From: [Clostridium] citroniae WAL-17108
GTDB taxonomy: Bacteria > Bacillota > Clostridia > Lachnospirales > Lachnospiraceae
Length of the DNA stretch: 64,000 bases
Direction: 5' to 3'
Assembly: GCF_000233455.1 (NCBI RefSeq)
Contig: NZ_JH376420.1
Coordinates: forward strand, 284,582-348,581
The position numbers and the translations under genes were made by a program. Under the pieces are notes generated by a model. That model searched no databases. It had not been told where the DNA came from and worked only from the letters and a program-made list of their open reading frames with translations. Of this stretch, positions 1 through 9,321 are shown piece by piece; within the stretch, counting starts at the first letter, position 1; each line of letters opens with the position of its first letter.

Positions 1-2566
1 AATAGCTGCCCAGGATTAGGGGTCTTCCAATCCAGCAGTTTCCATTCCTTTCTATATTGTCCTTATACAAATTAGGAACATTCTTTGATGTCTCAGTTTC
101 CTCTGTGATGACCAGAAACGAGGCGTCCCCGTTTTTATCTGTGGCGGCAATGGCAATCAGTTCTCCCGAAGAAAAGACTACGCCGGTTTTCCCATCCGGA
201 TGAATGATGTCCTCTGCCGCATAAAGGCCATAAACCGCTCCTTCCAGCGTGGCGTCAGCCTGGGATTTTCCGTAACTGTCTTCCCCCTCCTTCTCAAATA
301 ATTCCAGATCGCGCTTGTTGATGTGAAGCTCGCCCTCTGTCCTATGGTCTTTTACCAGATAGGAGAATCCAGTGTAATCTGCCGGATAGTTTGATTGGTT
401 GATATGGGCAACCTCGCTTTCCTCCTGCACCCCGTCCCATTCCCAATGACCGCCTGCTCCGCCATCATCTTCTGAACATATAGAGGGGATATACAGGGAA
501 TAGCTAGAGGCATTGGACGGGGTAGCCAGTTCTATATCTTCCTCAATTTCTTCCTCTGCTTCCGATTTACTTGCTACCTGCACAGAGTCATTTTCCGGTT
601 CTCTCTCTGCTTCACTGCTCTCCGGAACCTTTTCTTCTGTTTCAGCGTTTTCTTCTTTGTTCTCTGCTATTTCATCGTCTTCTACATTAGATGGCGTTGC
701 TTTTGCCTGCACTAAATTTGTCTTTCTTGCGGAGATGGTCGCCTCCGGTTCAACCGCTGTCTGTCCTATGGTCCTTTCTCTACGGTTTCCGTCGTAGTAA
801 CCAATCACTAAACCATCACTTTCTATCTGGGAAGAGGAAAACTCCACAATCTCAACCTGCTCATCATCCTCATGCAGATCATGGAGAATGTAACCGGCTC
901 TAGCCTGTACCTCCCTGACCGTGTAAATCCGTTTCAGATGAATAAAGCTTTCCCATGCTTCATCTCGGTCTGCTTCCATCTCATCTCTGGCAACCCCTTC
1001 ATCGATAGAATGAAAATCACAGTGTTCTTCACACCAGTCCACACATTCCTGCCAGGCCTCCCAAGCTTCCCGCTCCAAACGTTCATTTTCTTCGTCGGCC
1101 GCGTCGCTTTCTTCATCGCTGGCATCGTCACCTACTTCTACATAGTGGATAATCGGCTCTGGATGACCGCCGCAGTATGTCTTTTCATACTCATAGGTCT
1201 TATGGTCTGAATGTTCCAGATGACCATTCATGTCTGTCGTGATCTCACTCTGACATACACTTAAATTTTCAAATCCGCCCTCCGATGTGGGAAGATTTTC
1301 CCGAAACTGCTCCTCCTCTAAATTCGTCCCATCAAGCTGAGAAAAATCAAACTGCTCCAGAATTTCAAAGGTACTTCCTTCCAGGGTCTTCCCCGTCTCG
1401 TCACACTGTTTCTCCAGCTCAATTTTGTAATCCCGTTTAAAGGTCTCTTCATGGAGATATTGGGTATATGGGATCTCGTAATCCCCACTGTTTCCGGTTA
1501 TTGTCCCTGTTGTTCCTTTACCAAAGGAAAGCCAAACCTCCCACGGCTCCTGTTCTCCTGCCATAGTAATCATTGCCTGTTTGCCTTCCACAGCGCTGCT
1601 CTCTGTCCAGCCATCGGGATACCATACTTTAAAAGTGTTTGGCTTGATCCAGTATTTAGCGGCCGTAGAGCCTTCCGGAAAATAACCTTTTATAAGACCG
1701 ATGTCCGGATTCCCGTTAGAACAGATAAACGTCACCCCGCTGGTTTCCCTCACCATGTTCCAGCCTTCCGGCAAATCATATACCAGCTCCGACTGCCGCC
1801 AGTCAAAACCGTCTCCATAATTCAAAGTAATTCTATAAGTCCCGTCCCCTTCTTGTTGCATTTGGTGGACAGGGGCTGTGTTTTTAAATTTAGACGCAAA
1901 GGGCGGAACCGCAGTCTCTTCTACCGCACTATTGGTCTGATTGAAAAATTGTTCTAAGGCATCTCTGGTCTGAGCCGCCAATTGCGGACTGTTTAAATTA
2001 TCCATCAGTACTTCCATCTGTTGTCGGAAATCATCCAGCCCATTCCAGTTTCCCGACATAATCGCCCAGGTAGCTGCCTGCCCCAGTATATAATGACCTT
2101 GTCCGACTTTCCCCACGCCCGTCTGGTAGCCCTCAAAGTTTCCGGATGAGGACAGAGCATACCAAAGGATCTCCGCCTCCTCCCTTGAGATTCCCAACGG
2201 AAGATTATCTCCGTCTTGGTCAAGGTCGTATGTAACTATGGTTCCCCCAGTTCCACTCTGCATGGATTTGTTGGGTTCCAGGCAATACCCGGGAGCACTT
2301 CTTCCGCCCTCCACGTTGGTAATTCCATAAGGCCATAATCCCACGCGGTTGTGATTTTTTCCGTAAAATGGAAAATTGGCTCCCGGTTTCAGCAGATTGC
2401 TGGAATTATAATAAGCAAATGTGCTTCCTCTTCCTTCTGTTTCCGCCGCAAACGTCGGGAATAGTCCCATATCGAAACTAAAAAAAGGCTGAACCGCAAG
2501 GATTAGCGCCAACAAAAACGCAATCCCACGTTTCAGCCTCTGGTAAAGGCGATTCGCTCGTGTCAT
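1..2566 (-). CDS. Thioester-type surface adhesin, SpaA/Cna-B-like (3' end outside window)
   Basis: Secreted cell-surface protein, partial: the frame is open from the ATG at 2566 to the window edge, giving about 855 residues. GAGGGG lies 7 nt upstream of the ATG. A signal peptide is visible (RLKRGIAFLLALILAVQPFF, cleavage near TFAA-ET). An N-terminal domain follows with GYCLEP and, about 75 residues later, GQAATWAI. This Cys and Gln pairing matches thioester adhesin (TQXA) domains, in which Cys and Gln form an internal thioester that bonds covalently to host ligands. Beta-rich repeats follow, then a highly acidic segment with ATPSN motifs (KATPSNVED, LATPSNASS), then a Cna-B/SpaA-like segment (LHINKRDLELFEKEGEDS). 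The C-terminus, where an LPXTG-type sorting signal would sit, is not in view. The sortase B at 47154-47954 could anchor it, but that is inference. Family call fairly secure; ligand unknown. Confidence 0.75.
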   Translation of the reverse strand, partial: MTRANRLYQRLKRGIAFLLALILAVQPFFSFDMGLFPTFAAETEGRGSTFAYYNSSNLLKPGANFPFYGKNHNRVGLWPYGITNVEGGRSAPGYCLEPNKSMQSGTGGTIVTYDLDQDGDNLPLGISREEAEILWYALSSSGNFEGYQTGVGKVGQGHYILGQAATWAIMSGNWNGLDDFRQQMEVLMDNLNSPQLAAQTRDALEQFFNQTNSAVEETAVPPFASKFKNTAPVHQMQQEGDGTYRITLNYGDGFDWRQSELVYDLPEGWNMVRETSGVTFICSNGNPDIGLIKGYFPEGSTAAKYWIKPNTFKVWYPDGWTESSAVEGKQAMITMAGEQEPWEVWLSFGKGTTGTITGNSGDYEIPYTQYLHEETFKRDYKIELEKQCDETGKTLEGSTFEILEQFDFSQLDGTNLEEEQFRENLPTSEGGFENLSVCQSEITTDMNGHLEHSDHKTYEYEKTYCGGHPEPIIHYVEVGDDASDEESDAADEENERLEREAWEAWQECVDWCEEHCDFHSIDEGVARDEMEADRDEAWESFIHLKRIYTVREVQARAGYILHDLHEDDEQVEIVEFSSSQIESDGLVIGYYDGNRRERTIGQTAVEPEATISARKTNLVQAKATPSNVEDDEIAENKEENAETEEKVPESSEAEREPENDSVQVASKSEAEEEIEEDIELATPSNASSYSLYIPSICSEDDGGAGGHWEWDGVQEESEVAHINQSNYPADYTGFSYLVKDHRTEGELHINKRDLELFEKEGEDSYGKSQADATLEGAVYGLYAAEDIIHPDGKTGVVFSSGELIAIAATDKNGDASFLVITEETETSKNVPNLYKDNIERNGNCWIGRPLILGSY

Positions 2567-2588
2567 ATTTTCCCCTCTTTTCATAAGG

Positions 2589-2616
2589 AAAAAGCGGATT
2601 CCGATTACAAATCCGC
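2589..2616 (-). terminator. Hairpin with T-run upstream of the adhesin gene
   Basis: Read on the minus strand, GCGGATT and AATCCGC form a stem with a 9-nt loop followed by TTTTT. This fits a rho-independent terminator for the transglutaminase-like gene ending at 2632. It sits only about 22 nt before the adhesin ATG, leaving no room for a promoter between them. Adhesin transcription must therefore read through it, which makes partial attenuation possible. Confidence 0.65.
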
Positions 2617-2631
2617 CCTATTCCATGGTAT

Positions 2632-3522
2632 TCAGTTATATTTTGGATTATTGATCTGTGCTCCACAATTCCCACATGGCCTTGCCAATTCCCTGTTTCC
2701 GAATAGATTTTCATATCCGCATACTGGGCATGGTGCTTTCATCACATTCAGATAAAACTCCGCTGAAGCCTCAATGGTTGACGTATCAATACTTTTTGCT
2801 ACGCCATCGACATAGACTGCATTCCACATATGCGCTCCATTTTCCCTGAATTCGCATTTCAGCCCTACTGCATTTGCAAGCAGCTTATAGGTTCTGGCGA
2901 ATCCAACGCATTTACCGGTTCCGTTTATCAGTATACTGTAAACCTCGTCATCCGCCTGTGTATAGTCTCCCCAATTATAAACTGCCCTTTTTGTTATTTC
3001 ATCGTACACCCGGGCTGCCTTATCATATTCGCTGGCTCCATAATCAAATCCAGTCAAAAATTTACAGACCTCCTCATAGACAGCCTGATTCTTTTCCGAC
3101 AAATCTGAAACCGGAATGATTCCTCTGACAGCCGCCAGTACCATAGTATCTGTAACCCAGGCATAATCAGTGGTTTCATCAAAAACATAAATCTGCCAAT
3201 CCGGATCGAAACGATATGGGAGATTATCATACGGCGTCCTGACATAACCTCCTGACACCTGCGTTTCTGTCACCCAGCTTCCATCCGCGGCCACTAAGTA
3301 TCCGTCAGGTGTGGTGGTGTTTACAGCCATGACTCCATTTTGATTCAAATAGTATGATGTTCCGTTCTCTGTTATCCACTCTGACCTCGCATAGTTCCCA
3401 TCATCTTTCTGATATTGATAGCCGGCTGAAGTATTCTCCCATGTTCCCGCATACGCCGACATTGGGGTTAGGGTAACTGCCAGGAATACGGTTGCCAGCT
3501 TCCAACCTGTTCTTTTTTTCAT
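2632..3522 (-). CDS. Secreted transglutaminase-like protein with cell-wall-binding repeats and zinc ribbon
   Basis: About 296 aa. The ATG at 3522 is chosen because GAGGAGG ends 9 nt upstream; a GTG at 3531 would touch the ribosome binding site. A signal peptide (KLATVFLAVTLTPMSAYA) is followed by one or two choline-binding-like wall repeats (YQKDDGNYARSEWITENGTS, PDGYLVAADGSW). A transglutaminase-like core follows with Cys in GKCVGFARTYK, His in AHMWNAVY and Asp in SIDTST, the order of a papain-like triad. The C-terminus has CPVCGYE and CGNCGA, a four-cysteine zinc ribbon, which is odd for an exported enzyme. The substrate is unknown: peptidoglycan or protein crosslinking or hydrolysis are both possible. 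It lies upstream of the adhesin gene, from which a terminator hairpin separates it. Confidence 0.7.
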   Translation of the reverse strand: MKKRTGWKLATVFLAVTLTPMSAYAGTWENTSAGYQYQKDDGNYARSEWITENGTSYYLNQNGVMAVNTTTPDGYLVAADGSWVTETQVSGGYVRTPYDNLPYRFDPDWQIYVFDETTDYAWVTDTMVLAAVRGIIPVSDLSEKNQAVYEEVCKFLTGFDYGASEYDKAARVYDEITKRAVYNWGDYTQADDEVYSILINGTGKCVGFARTYKLLANAVGLKCEFRENGAHMWNAVYVDGVAKSIDTSTIEASAEFYLNVMKAPCPVCGYENLFGNRELARPCGNCGAQINNPKYN

Positions 3523-3594
3523 TTCCAGCACCTCCTCTATCTATAGCATACTAAATCTCCGGATTCTATGTCGAGAGCATTTATGAAATTTCTT

Positions 3595-3634
3595 AAATGA
3601 AAAGGGATTCCCCCAGAGGCATCCCTTTTCATTT
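3595..3634 (-). terminator. Long perfect hairpin after the toxin remnant
   Basis: AAATGAAAAGGGAT and ATCCCTTTTCATTT form a 14-bp perfect stem with a 12-nt loop. It lies 5 nt past the stop of the toxin remnant and about 70 nt before the start of the transglutaminase-like gene. The arms are A/T-rich at their base, so it could stop transcription in both directions. Confidence 0.65.
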
Positions 3635-3638
3635 ATAT

Positions 3639-3870
3639 TTAACTTTTACGAATCCAGCGTCCAATAATATACTGCCAGTTCATACCGTCCTGCATGATCC
3701 TAAGTACTGGCACAACCTGCTTTGACTCATCCAACACATAAAAAACAAGATATGTATCACGAGGTTTTGTGCAGATCTGATATCCCCAGTCCATAAAACC
3801 AGTATGCTGATATCCATCGGGAAATGTATCCAGGCTTTTCGGCAATCCGGATCCGATAATATTTCTTCAT
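3639..3870 (-). pseudogene. Decayed RelE/ParE-like toxin gene
   Basis: Two reading frames must be joined to give a toxin-like protein. The first starts at the ATG at 3870 and reads MKKYYRIRIAEKP, a typical opening of RelE/ParE-family toxins. The matching C-terminal half, SLDTFPDGYQ to IIGRWIRKS, is in another frame (3639-3845). The helical middle part expected between them is missing, so an internal deletion plus frameshift has probably inactivated the gene. It directly follows the small antitoxin-like gene at 3879-4040 with translational spacing. Family assignment is by pattern memory, not a search. Confidence 0.55.
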
Positions 3871-3878
3871 AGTTCACC

Positions 3879-4040
3879 CTAAATCGCGTCAATCTCTACC
3901 CATACTTCCTCTATCGTCCGAACTCTTCCCTGTTCCATATCGTCAATGGCCTCATCCAGTCTGCCAAGTAAGTCTTTCATTACATCTTTAGCCTGATAGC
4001 CCGATGTATGCTCTGCAGCTGTCTGTGTTATGATTGCCAT
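3879..4040 (-). CDS. Small antitoxin-like protein (53 aa)
   Basis: Short gene starting MAIITQTAAEHTSGYQAKDV and ending VWVEIDAI, preceded by a purine-rich AAAGGTGAG ribosome binding site. Its size, position just before a RelE/ParE-like remnant and a clear sigma-A promoter upstream suggest it is the antitoxin of a former type II toxin-antitoxin pair. No DNA-binding motif is obvious in 53 residues. With the toxin broken, this gene may be a relic. Confidence 0.55.
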   Translation of the reverse strand: MAIITQTAAEHTSGYQAKDVMKDLLGRLDEAIDDMEQGRVRTIEEVWVEIDAI

Positions 4041-4087
4041 AGCTCTCACCTTTCTTTAAATAAGCACCGATTATTCTGTCTATCAAC

Positions 4088-4116
4088 ATTATAACCTTTA
4101 TTGAAAAGAAAATCAA
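4088..4116 (-). promoter_or_regulatory. Sigma-A promoter for the toxin-antitoxin pair
   Basis: On the minus strand TTGATT (4116-4111) and a perfect TATAAT (4093-4088) are separated by exactly 17 bp, an excellent vegetative promoter. It lies about 48 nt upstream of the antitoxin ATG. Confidence 0.7.
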
Positions 4117-4156
4117 TCACAGACATTTTTACAATTTCAACCAGTTTTTCTGGTCT

Positions 4157-7100
4157 TTATGGAATCCAACAGCCATAAGCGTCAACGCGATAGCCATCTG
4201 GTGTCTCACAGTTGACAAACAGCGCTCCTCGTGTACCATCCGATATCGTATTGAAGTAATACCACTTTCCATCAATCAGATTCCAGCCCGTATACATCCG
4301 CCCTCTGGTACCGTCTCCTATCGGGTGGAGAAAATAAACTTTTCCGTCCGTATCCGTATACCAGCCAGTCTGCATATATCCTTTTTCATCAAAATGATAC
4401 CACTCCGTTATACCATTATAAGAAAGCTGCTGCCAACATGATTTTGGATAAGTACCGTCCTGGTTTTTATACCACCATCCCACGGTGTCCTGAATCCAAT
4501 CTCCCTTTTCTTTCCCCGGTCCATTGGCACTGCCTGCTGATGAGCGGCTGGATGAGCCTCCCCCACTGGAAGATCCACCCCCACCGCCGCCAGAAGGACT
4601 GCTGGGTTTGGTGGTTTGGTCGGTTGTCTTAAACTCCACCACAACTTTACAGGAAGCTGTCTTCTGCCCGTCCTCCGTTGTGGCTGTCACAATGGTGTCT
4701 CTGGTTCCCGATGCAGTGGACAGGGCATAGCGATTTTTCGCAACATTGGCTGCGTCCGCAGCCTCCAGATCCTGAATCCATTTTGCATCCCTTTTTACCG
4801 TGACCAAACCTTCCTCTGATATGGCAGCCATACTGCTGTCCGCCACGCTCCAGCCTACCTTTTTATTCTGCGCTTCCCCCGGCGTAACCGTGGCCGCCAG
4901 TTGCTGGGGCTGTGATACCTTGTATTCCACTTTCGGATTTGTCCGGCTGCCGGTCATCAGCTTTTCCACCATAAATTTCACTTCACTCTGATTCAGCGAC
5001 ACATGTTCCACATGAACCACTGTGTTGTCTACAGTTCGGAAGGATACATTGACTGCACAGACCGCCTGCTTGTCTCCGTCTTTCGTGGTAACTGTCACAT
5101 AGGAAGACCGGCTGCCTCCCGCTTCTCTCTGATGATAGGGATTCTCCCTATTCGCTTCCTCCTCTGTGCGGATTAAATCTGCAATCCATCTGGCATCCGC
5201 CCTGACGCTTACCATTCCTTCCTGATCAACCCGGAGCATATCCATATCTCCTGCTGCCCAGGTCACTTCTTTATTATCTGCGTACTCTGGTGAAACCGTC
5301 TCATAAAGACGTTTGGAGGGAGTAACGGAATAGCTTTCTGATGGATTTCTTCTATCACCTTCTAAAGTACGCGTCACATCAAAGGCTAGCTCTGCCTGAT
5401 CCAGTTCTACACCGGATACGGGAACCACAGTATCATCGGTTATCTTAAAATTCACGGTAACAAACGCGCTGGCTCGTTTCTGTCCTGCTTCTGTAGTAAC
5501 GGTTACCGTTCCATAGCCAGTTCCCTCTGTAGTAATTTTCTTGGACGGATATAGTTCCTGGTTTGTAACCCCGGCCTTTATCAAGTCCTGAATCCATTTT
5601 GCGGAAGTATTCACGGATACAACCCCATTTTCATCCACGAGAATCACATCTGTACTGGAACCATCTGTGTCTTTCACATTCCAGTAAATATTTTTGTTAG
5701 CAGCAGAATCCGGAATAATGGTAGCAGTCAGTTTTTGCGGATCGGTAACTTTCCACCCAATCTGCGAATTCCAACGGGAACCGCTGCGAATCTGCTCCAC
5801 ATCAAACGTAAGTTCATTCCGATCCAGAATTACACCATTTGTCATGGCACGGTAAGTAGCCGACAGCGTTATATTCTTATCCGGCATTGAAAACGCCATT
5901 TCGCCGGCTCCTGACTGAATCAGTTCTTTGGAGGCGAAATCATCCGCAGTCCAGAACAGGGAATCCGGTTCCAACTCATAATAGACCGGTGGTTCTGCCT
6001 CTGTGTCATTTACCGGACTGGTATAGACTAACACCTTGGTTCCGGCAGCCAGCGCTCCGGGATTCGCCCAGTCAATCTCTTTAGCAAAGTTATTCTGAGA
6101 CTCCAGTACGGAAAGCGTGCCATGGTCAATGGCCGGAATGTTCACCAGATATCCTCTTACCGGGTCGCCTGTCTTGCTGGGCGCATAGTGATGGACATTC
6201 TCTTTTCCGATTTCCAGTACGCCCTCCTCCAGCTCTTCATAAAAGTAACAGTTGGTCTGTTTTGTAAAGCCGCCAAGCTGGTACAGGCTGTAGTCTCTCT
6301 GGTTGGAATAATATGCTCCGATATGGTGCTCCAGACGAATCTGCGGTGTCAGTTTGTTGCCGAATGGATTGAGAGAATACTTATCCTCGCTGTCCGTATA
6401 CAGATAAGCCAGGTCATCCCCCAGTTCCACCGTGCCGCTCTCAATATATCCCACAAACAGCCCCGCCGTCTTTAACGTGGCAGAGGTGAAGGCGCCGATG
6501 GTTCCCGCGAATCGCCCGTTTTTCACCTGGCCACTCTGCATTCTGCCCACCAGACCTCCGATATAATCGGCGGATGTACTTCCCACTTTTCCTTCTACAT
6601 AAGAGTTGTATACTTCTGTTTCATAAATATTTCCTGCAATTCCGCCCACATATCCTTCGGAGTACAGAGCGCTGTAACTGTCTGTGGTATCGTTTGTACA
6701 GTCACTGATAAAGGAGCTTTGCGCAGAACCGCAGATACCTCCGGCAAAGGCTTCCTGGTTCCCTGACACGTCCGTCCCGCCCAGTACGCCGGCCGTATTG
6801 GTGCATTCCAGGATTACGCTGTCATAAGCCTCGCCGACAATACCGCCAATGACTCCCACGCCTCTTACCTGGCCTTTGGAAAAACAATTTCTAATTTCGC
6901 TGTCATTGGCTTCTCCTGCCAGAACAGCCGCTTTACTATCAGCGTTTACCTGTCCGTCCACCGTCAGATTCTCTATCACAGCCCCATGGACGCTGCCAAA
7001 CAGCCCAGCGTAGCTTTGGGTGGTATCGTTGATTTTCAGATTATAAATCCGGTATCCGTTCCCATCAAAGTTTCCTTTAAACGGATGCGGCTCCGTATCA

Positions 7101-7738
7101 TCAGCCTCGGTAAAATAGCCAATAGGGAGCCAGGAAGCGGAATCACTCAGGGACACATCCCTGGTTAAAATGAAATAGCAGCCCGCATAGCCGTCCACCT
7201 CTTCATTGGATACATTGTAAGCAAGAAGCTTTAAATCTTTGCTGGAATTAATTTGATACGGGGACGCCTTTGTTCCCTCCCCATCAAGATGGTCACTCAT
7301 TTCCATACCGCCCCACAGGTTAGTGCTTTGCGCTATCATAACAGCATTAGATGGAGTAGCTTCCTGTACTTCCTGAATCGCCTCGGAAGGAGTAGCCTTG
7401 GCCGCAGACTCCGCTTGAAAACCGTATTCCGGATTCTCAATCCCATCTTTTTTGTCCTCCCTGGTCTCCTCATGTTCTGTGTCATCCCCCAAGGAAGAGT
7501 TTTCTCTGTTTTCCGATTCATCCGCTCCTACTTTTGCATCGGATGGGCTTGCGTTCTCTATATCCAGGGACTCCTGTACCATTTTCCCATTCTTCTGGTT
7601 GTTTACCTCCGTATAAACCATATGCTCGTTCTCTGCATCCGTCGATACTCCGGCTACTGAAACCATAGGACTGATACCAAGTGTTGCAATCAACATCCAG
7701 GCTGTTACCACTGCCTGCTTCTTTCCTATCTTTCTCAT
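4157..7738 (-). CDS. Large secreted surface protein: GLUG-type repeats, Ig-like domains, cell-wall-binding C-terminus
   Basis: 1193 aa. Signal peptide with hydrophobic core AVVTAWMLIATLGISPMVSV. An acidic spacer with ASPSDA, ATPSEA and ATPSNA motifs follows (about residues 60-140), then repeats of GLUG type (AGLFGSVHGAVIENLTVDG, IGGIVGEAYDSVI, GGIAGNIYETEVYNS, IGGLVGRMQSGQVKNG). Three related Ig-like modules come next (about 620-1020), each starting VELDQAELAF or similar and each containing a WIQDL segment and an Ax-VTTxxGxKxA strand. After a Gly/Ser linker come choline-binding-type wall repeats (WWYKNQDGTYPKSCW, YFNTISDGTRGALFVN). The protein is presumably held non-covalently to wall glycopolymers, since no LPXTG is present. 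It shares the ATPSN motif with the adhesin at the window start. Role in adhesion is inference. Confidence 0.75.
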   Translation of the reverse strand: MRKIGKKQAVVTAWMLIATLGISPMVSVAGVSTDAENEHMVYTEVNNQKNGKMVQESLDIENASPSDAKVGADESENRENSSLGDDTEHEETREDKKDGIENPEYGFQAESAAKATPSEAIQEVQEATPSNAVMIAQSTNLWGGMEMSDHLDGEGTKASPYQINSSKDLKLLAYNVSNEEVDGYAGCYFILTRDVSLSDSASWLPIGYFTEADDTEPHPFKGNFDGNGYRIYNLKINDTTQSYAGLFGSVHGAVIENLTVDGQVNADSKAAVLAGEANDSEIRNCFSKGQVRGVGVIGGIVGEAYDSVILECTNTAGVLGGTDVSGNQEAFAGGICGSAQSSFISDCTNDTTDSYSALYSEGYVGGIAGNIYETEVYNSYVEGKVGSTSADYIGGLVGRMQSGQVKNGRFAGTIGAFTSATLKTAGLFVGYIESGTVELGDDLAYLYTDSEDKYSLNPFGNKLTPQIRLEHHIGAYYSNQRDYSLYQLGGFTKQTNCYFYEELEEGVLEIGKENVHHYAPSKTGDPVRGYLVNIPAIDHGTLSVLESQNNFAKEIDWANPGALAAGTKVLVYTSPVNDTEAEPPVYYELEPDSLFWTADDFASKELIQSGAGEMAFSMPDKNITLSATYRAMTNGVILDRNELTFDVEQIRSGSRWNSQIGWKVTDPQKLTATIIPDSAANKNIYWNVKDTDGSSTDVILVDENGVVSVNTSAKWIQDLIKAGVTNQELYPSKKITTEGTGYGTVTVTTEAGQKRASAFVTVNFKITDDTVVPVSGVELDQAELAFDVTRTLEGDRRNPSESYSVTPSKRLYETVSPEYADNKEVTWAAGDMDMLRVDQEGMVSVRADARWIADLIRTEEEANRENPYHQREAGGSRSSYVTVTTKDGDKQAVCAVNVSFRTVDNTVVHVEHVSLNQSEVKFMVEKLMTGSRTNPKVEYKVSQPQQLAATVTPGEAQNKKVGWSVADSSMAAISEEGLVTVKRDAKWIQDLEAADAANVAKNRYALSTASGTRDTIVTATTEDGQKTASCKVVVEFKTTDQTTKPSSPSGGGGGGSSSGGGSSSRSSAGSANGPGKEKGDWIQDTVGWWYKNQDGTYPKSCWQQLSYNGITEWYHFDEKGYMQTGWYTDTDGKVYFLHPIGDGTRGRMYTGWNLIDGKWYYFNTISDGTRGALFVNCETPDGYRVDAYGCWIP

Positions 7739-7777
7739 CCCATTCTCCTTTTTCTTCTATTTTCACACGGACAATAC

Positions 7778-7805
7778 GCCAAGGGCAATCCAACTTGCCC
7801 CTGGC
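7778..7805 (-). promoter_or_regulatory. Hairpin in the leader of the 1193-aa surface protein gene
   Basis: GCCAAGGGCAA and TTGCCCCTGGC form an 11-bp stem with one mismatch and a 6-nt loop, 40 nt before the start codon at 7738. There is no T-run on the minus strand, so it is more likely an mRNA leader structure or operator than a terminator. Confidence 0.35.
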
Positions 7806-7850
7806 ATTGCCTTGCAGAGTGAAATTTCTCATAATCGTCTCTCAAATATT

Positions 7851-9089
7851 TCACTCCTGAATTGCCACAAACACCGGACGGATTCCTATTTTGTTATTGT
7901 TTACCTGCTCCGGTGCCACACGACCATCATAGGTCACTGCGTAACACAAATTTCCGTCTCGGGCCGCTGGCGTCCGAAGCCAATATCCCATAGTATGGCT
8001 TCCTGCCAGATTGAAATTATCACTTTCTGATCCATTCAGCTTCCAGAGTCGGTTTGCATACCGTAATGCCTCCTCCAGAGACAGACAGAACATCTTATCT
8101 TCCACTGAAGCCGATGTCTGCCTGCGTTTGGTAAACTTCCGATCTGACACCAGATAATCACTGCTTTTTCCTGCATAGGTATACCCTATAGTTGTCACTG
8201 TATCTGCGATTTCTTCCGTGTCTTCCAGTTTCTCGTTCAACCATTTGCGTAAATCAGAGGCCCCCCAATTATTATGGTTCTCATCAAAAACACACTCGTT
8301 GCCGCCAATAATGGAATCACAGAGAAACAACGCTCCTACCCGATTTCCCCCTGCGTCACAGTAATTTGGATCAATGCAGCGAAACATATAGTTTTTCCCG
8401 TGAATTTCCCGTTCCTGAGTATCTCCCTCATACCAGATTTTCCCTTGGCTTACATCCTCGTCAGGCCTCCCCAGAACAAAAGCTGGTCGTAATCCCGCTT
8501 CACTCAAAGAAACTCGGCTGGACGCGATATGCCCATTATATTGCACCATATACGCCTGATTCGCTGTATTTTCCCGTTTGGAGCGCGTCCAATAATACCG
8601 CATTCCACGCTGGGGGGACCACGTCTTACGGGCAATCGCCTTATAAGAATTTTTCTTTACCTCATCAATAGAAAGACAGAATACCCGATCTGAAATGGAA
8701 TCCTCCGTTTCCTCCAGTTTAACTGGCAGAATATCCTGGGCAACTGACAGCGTATCGGCAAAATACTGGTTTAACCAGATTCTAGCGTCAGAATTTGTAT
8801 AATCGTTATCTGAACTTCCATATCTTGAGGAAAGCGTATATGGAATCACATCGTCTGACACAAAAAGATATCCTCCCTTATAATTCGTATCCAGGCAGGT
8901 AAAATCCATTGTGGAGTATCCATCCTCCAGTCCGGTTTCTACCTGGATACTTTCCCCCACTTGGTAAGCAGTGTCACCATTCACAGTTTCTGCATGAGCA
9001 GTAAATCCAAACAAGAAGCCAGCAACGGAACAACCAACCATCAATCCCACAAGAGCGTGCCGCTTTTTAATCCGGACAACCGTGTTCAT
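7851..9089 (-). CDS. Secreted protein with two DUF6273-like repeats
   Basis: 412 aa. Signal peptide around [21 protein letters not shown]. Two homologous halves follow, each with a DARIWLN/DLRKWLN segment ([27 protein letters not shown]), a FCLSxxE segment, a W-T/L-R segment ([21 protein letters not shown]) and a final GLRPAFVL or IGIRPVFVA. This is the pattern of the DUF6273/fibrobacter-type domain common in secreted Lachnospiraceae proteins; its function is not known to me. The start overlaps the stop of the cold-shock gene by 4 nt, so the two are translationally coupled, an unusual pairing of an exported and a cytosolic protein. Confidence 0.65.
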   Translation of the reverse strand: MNTVVRIKKRHALVGLMVGCSVAGFLFGFTAHAETVNGDTAYQVGESIQVETGLEDGYSTMDFTCLDTNYKGGYLFVSDDVIPYTLSSRYGSSDNDYTNSDARIWLNQYFADTLSVAQDILPVKLEETEDSISDRVFCLSIDEVKKNSYKAIARKTWSPQRGMRYYWTRSKRENTANQAYMVQYNGHIASSRVSLSEAGLRPAFVLGRPDEDVSQGKIWYEGDTQEREIHGKNYMFRCIDPNYCDAGGNRVGALFLCDSIIGGNECVFDENHNNWGASDLRKWLNEKLEDTEEIADTVTTIGYTYAGKSSDYLVSDRKFTKRRQTSASVEDKMFCLSLEEALRYANRLWKLNGSESDNFNLAGSHTMGYWLRTPAARDGNLCYAVTYDGRVAPEQVNNNKIGIRPVFVAIQE

Positions 9090-9301
9090 ACGCCCTCCAC
9101 AACTTCTACCAACCGGGCCACCAGTCTGCCCTGATCGTCCTCTCCAGATTCAAAGGTGACGGACTGACCGTCCCTCAGACGTTTAAACCCGTCGCCCCGA
9201 ATCTCTGAGAAATGCACAAAATAGTCCATTCCATCTTCATCACTGATAAATCCAAAACCTTTTCTCACATCAAACCACTTTACTGTTCCGTTCATTTCCA
9301 T
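9086..9301 (-). CDS. Cold-shock domain RNA-binding protein
   Basis: 71 aa, a complete CspA-type OB fold with both nucleic-acid motifs: KGFGFI (RNP1) and YFVHFS (RNP2 region). The opening [12 protein letters not shown] is canonical. Family members bind single-stranded RNA or DNA and melt secondary structure. AGGAGAG lies 8 nt before the first ATG; the internal ATG two codons later is an alternative. It sits between an S1-domain protein and a surface protein gene in the element's regulatory end. Confidence 0.9.
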   Translation of the reverse strand: MEMNGTVKWFDVRKGFGFISDEDGMDYFVHFSEIRGDGFKRLRDGQSVTFESGEDDQGRLVARLVEVVEGV

Positions 9302-9321
9302 CTGTTTTCTCTCCTTTTTAT

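Noticed and set aside
1451..1957. 168-aa plus-strand frame
   Set aside because: Antisense to the thioester adhesin; no start signal and no recognisable domains.
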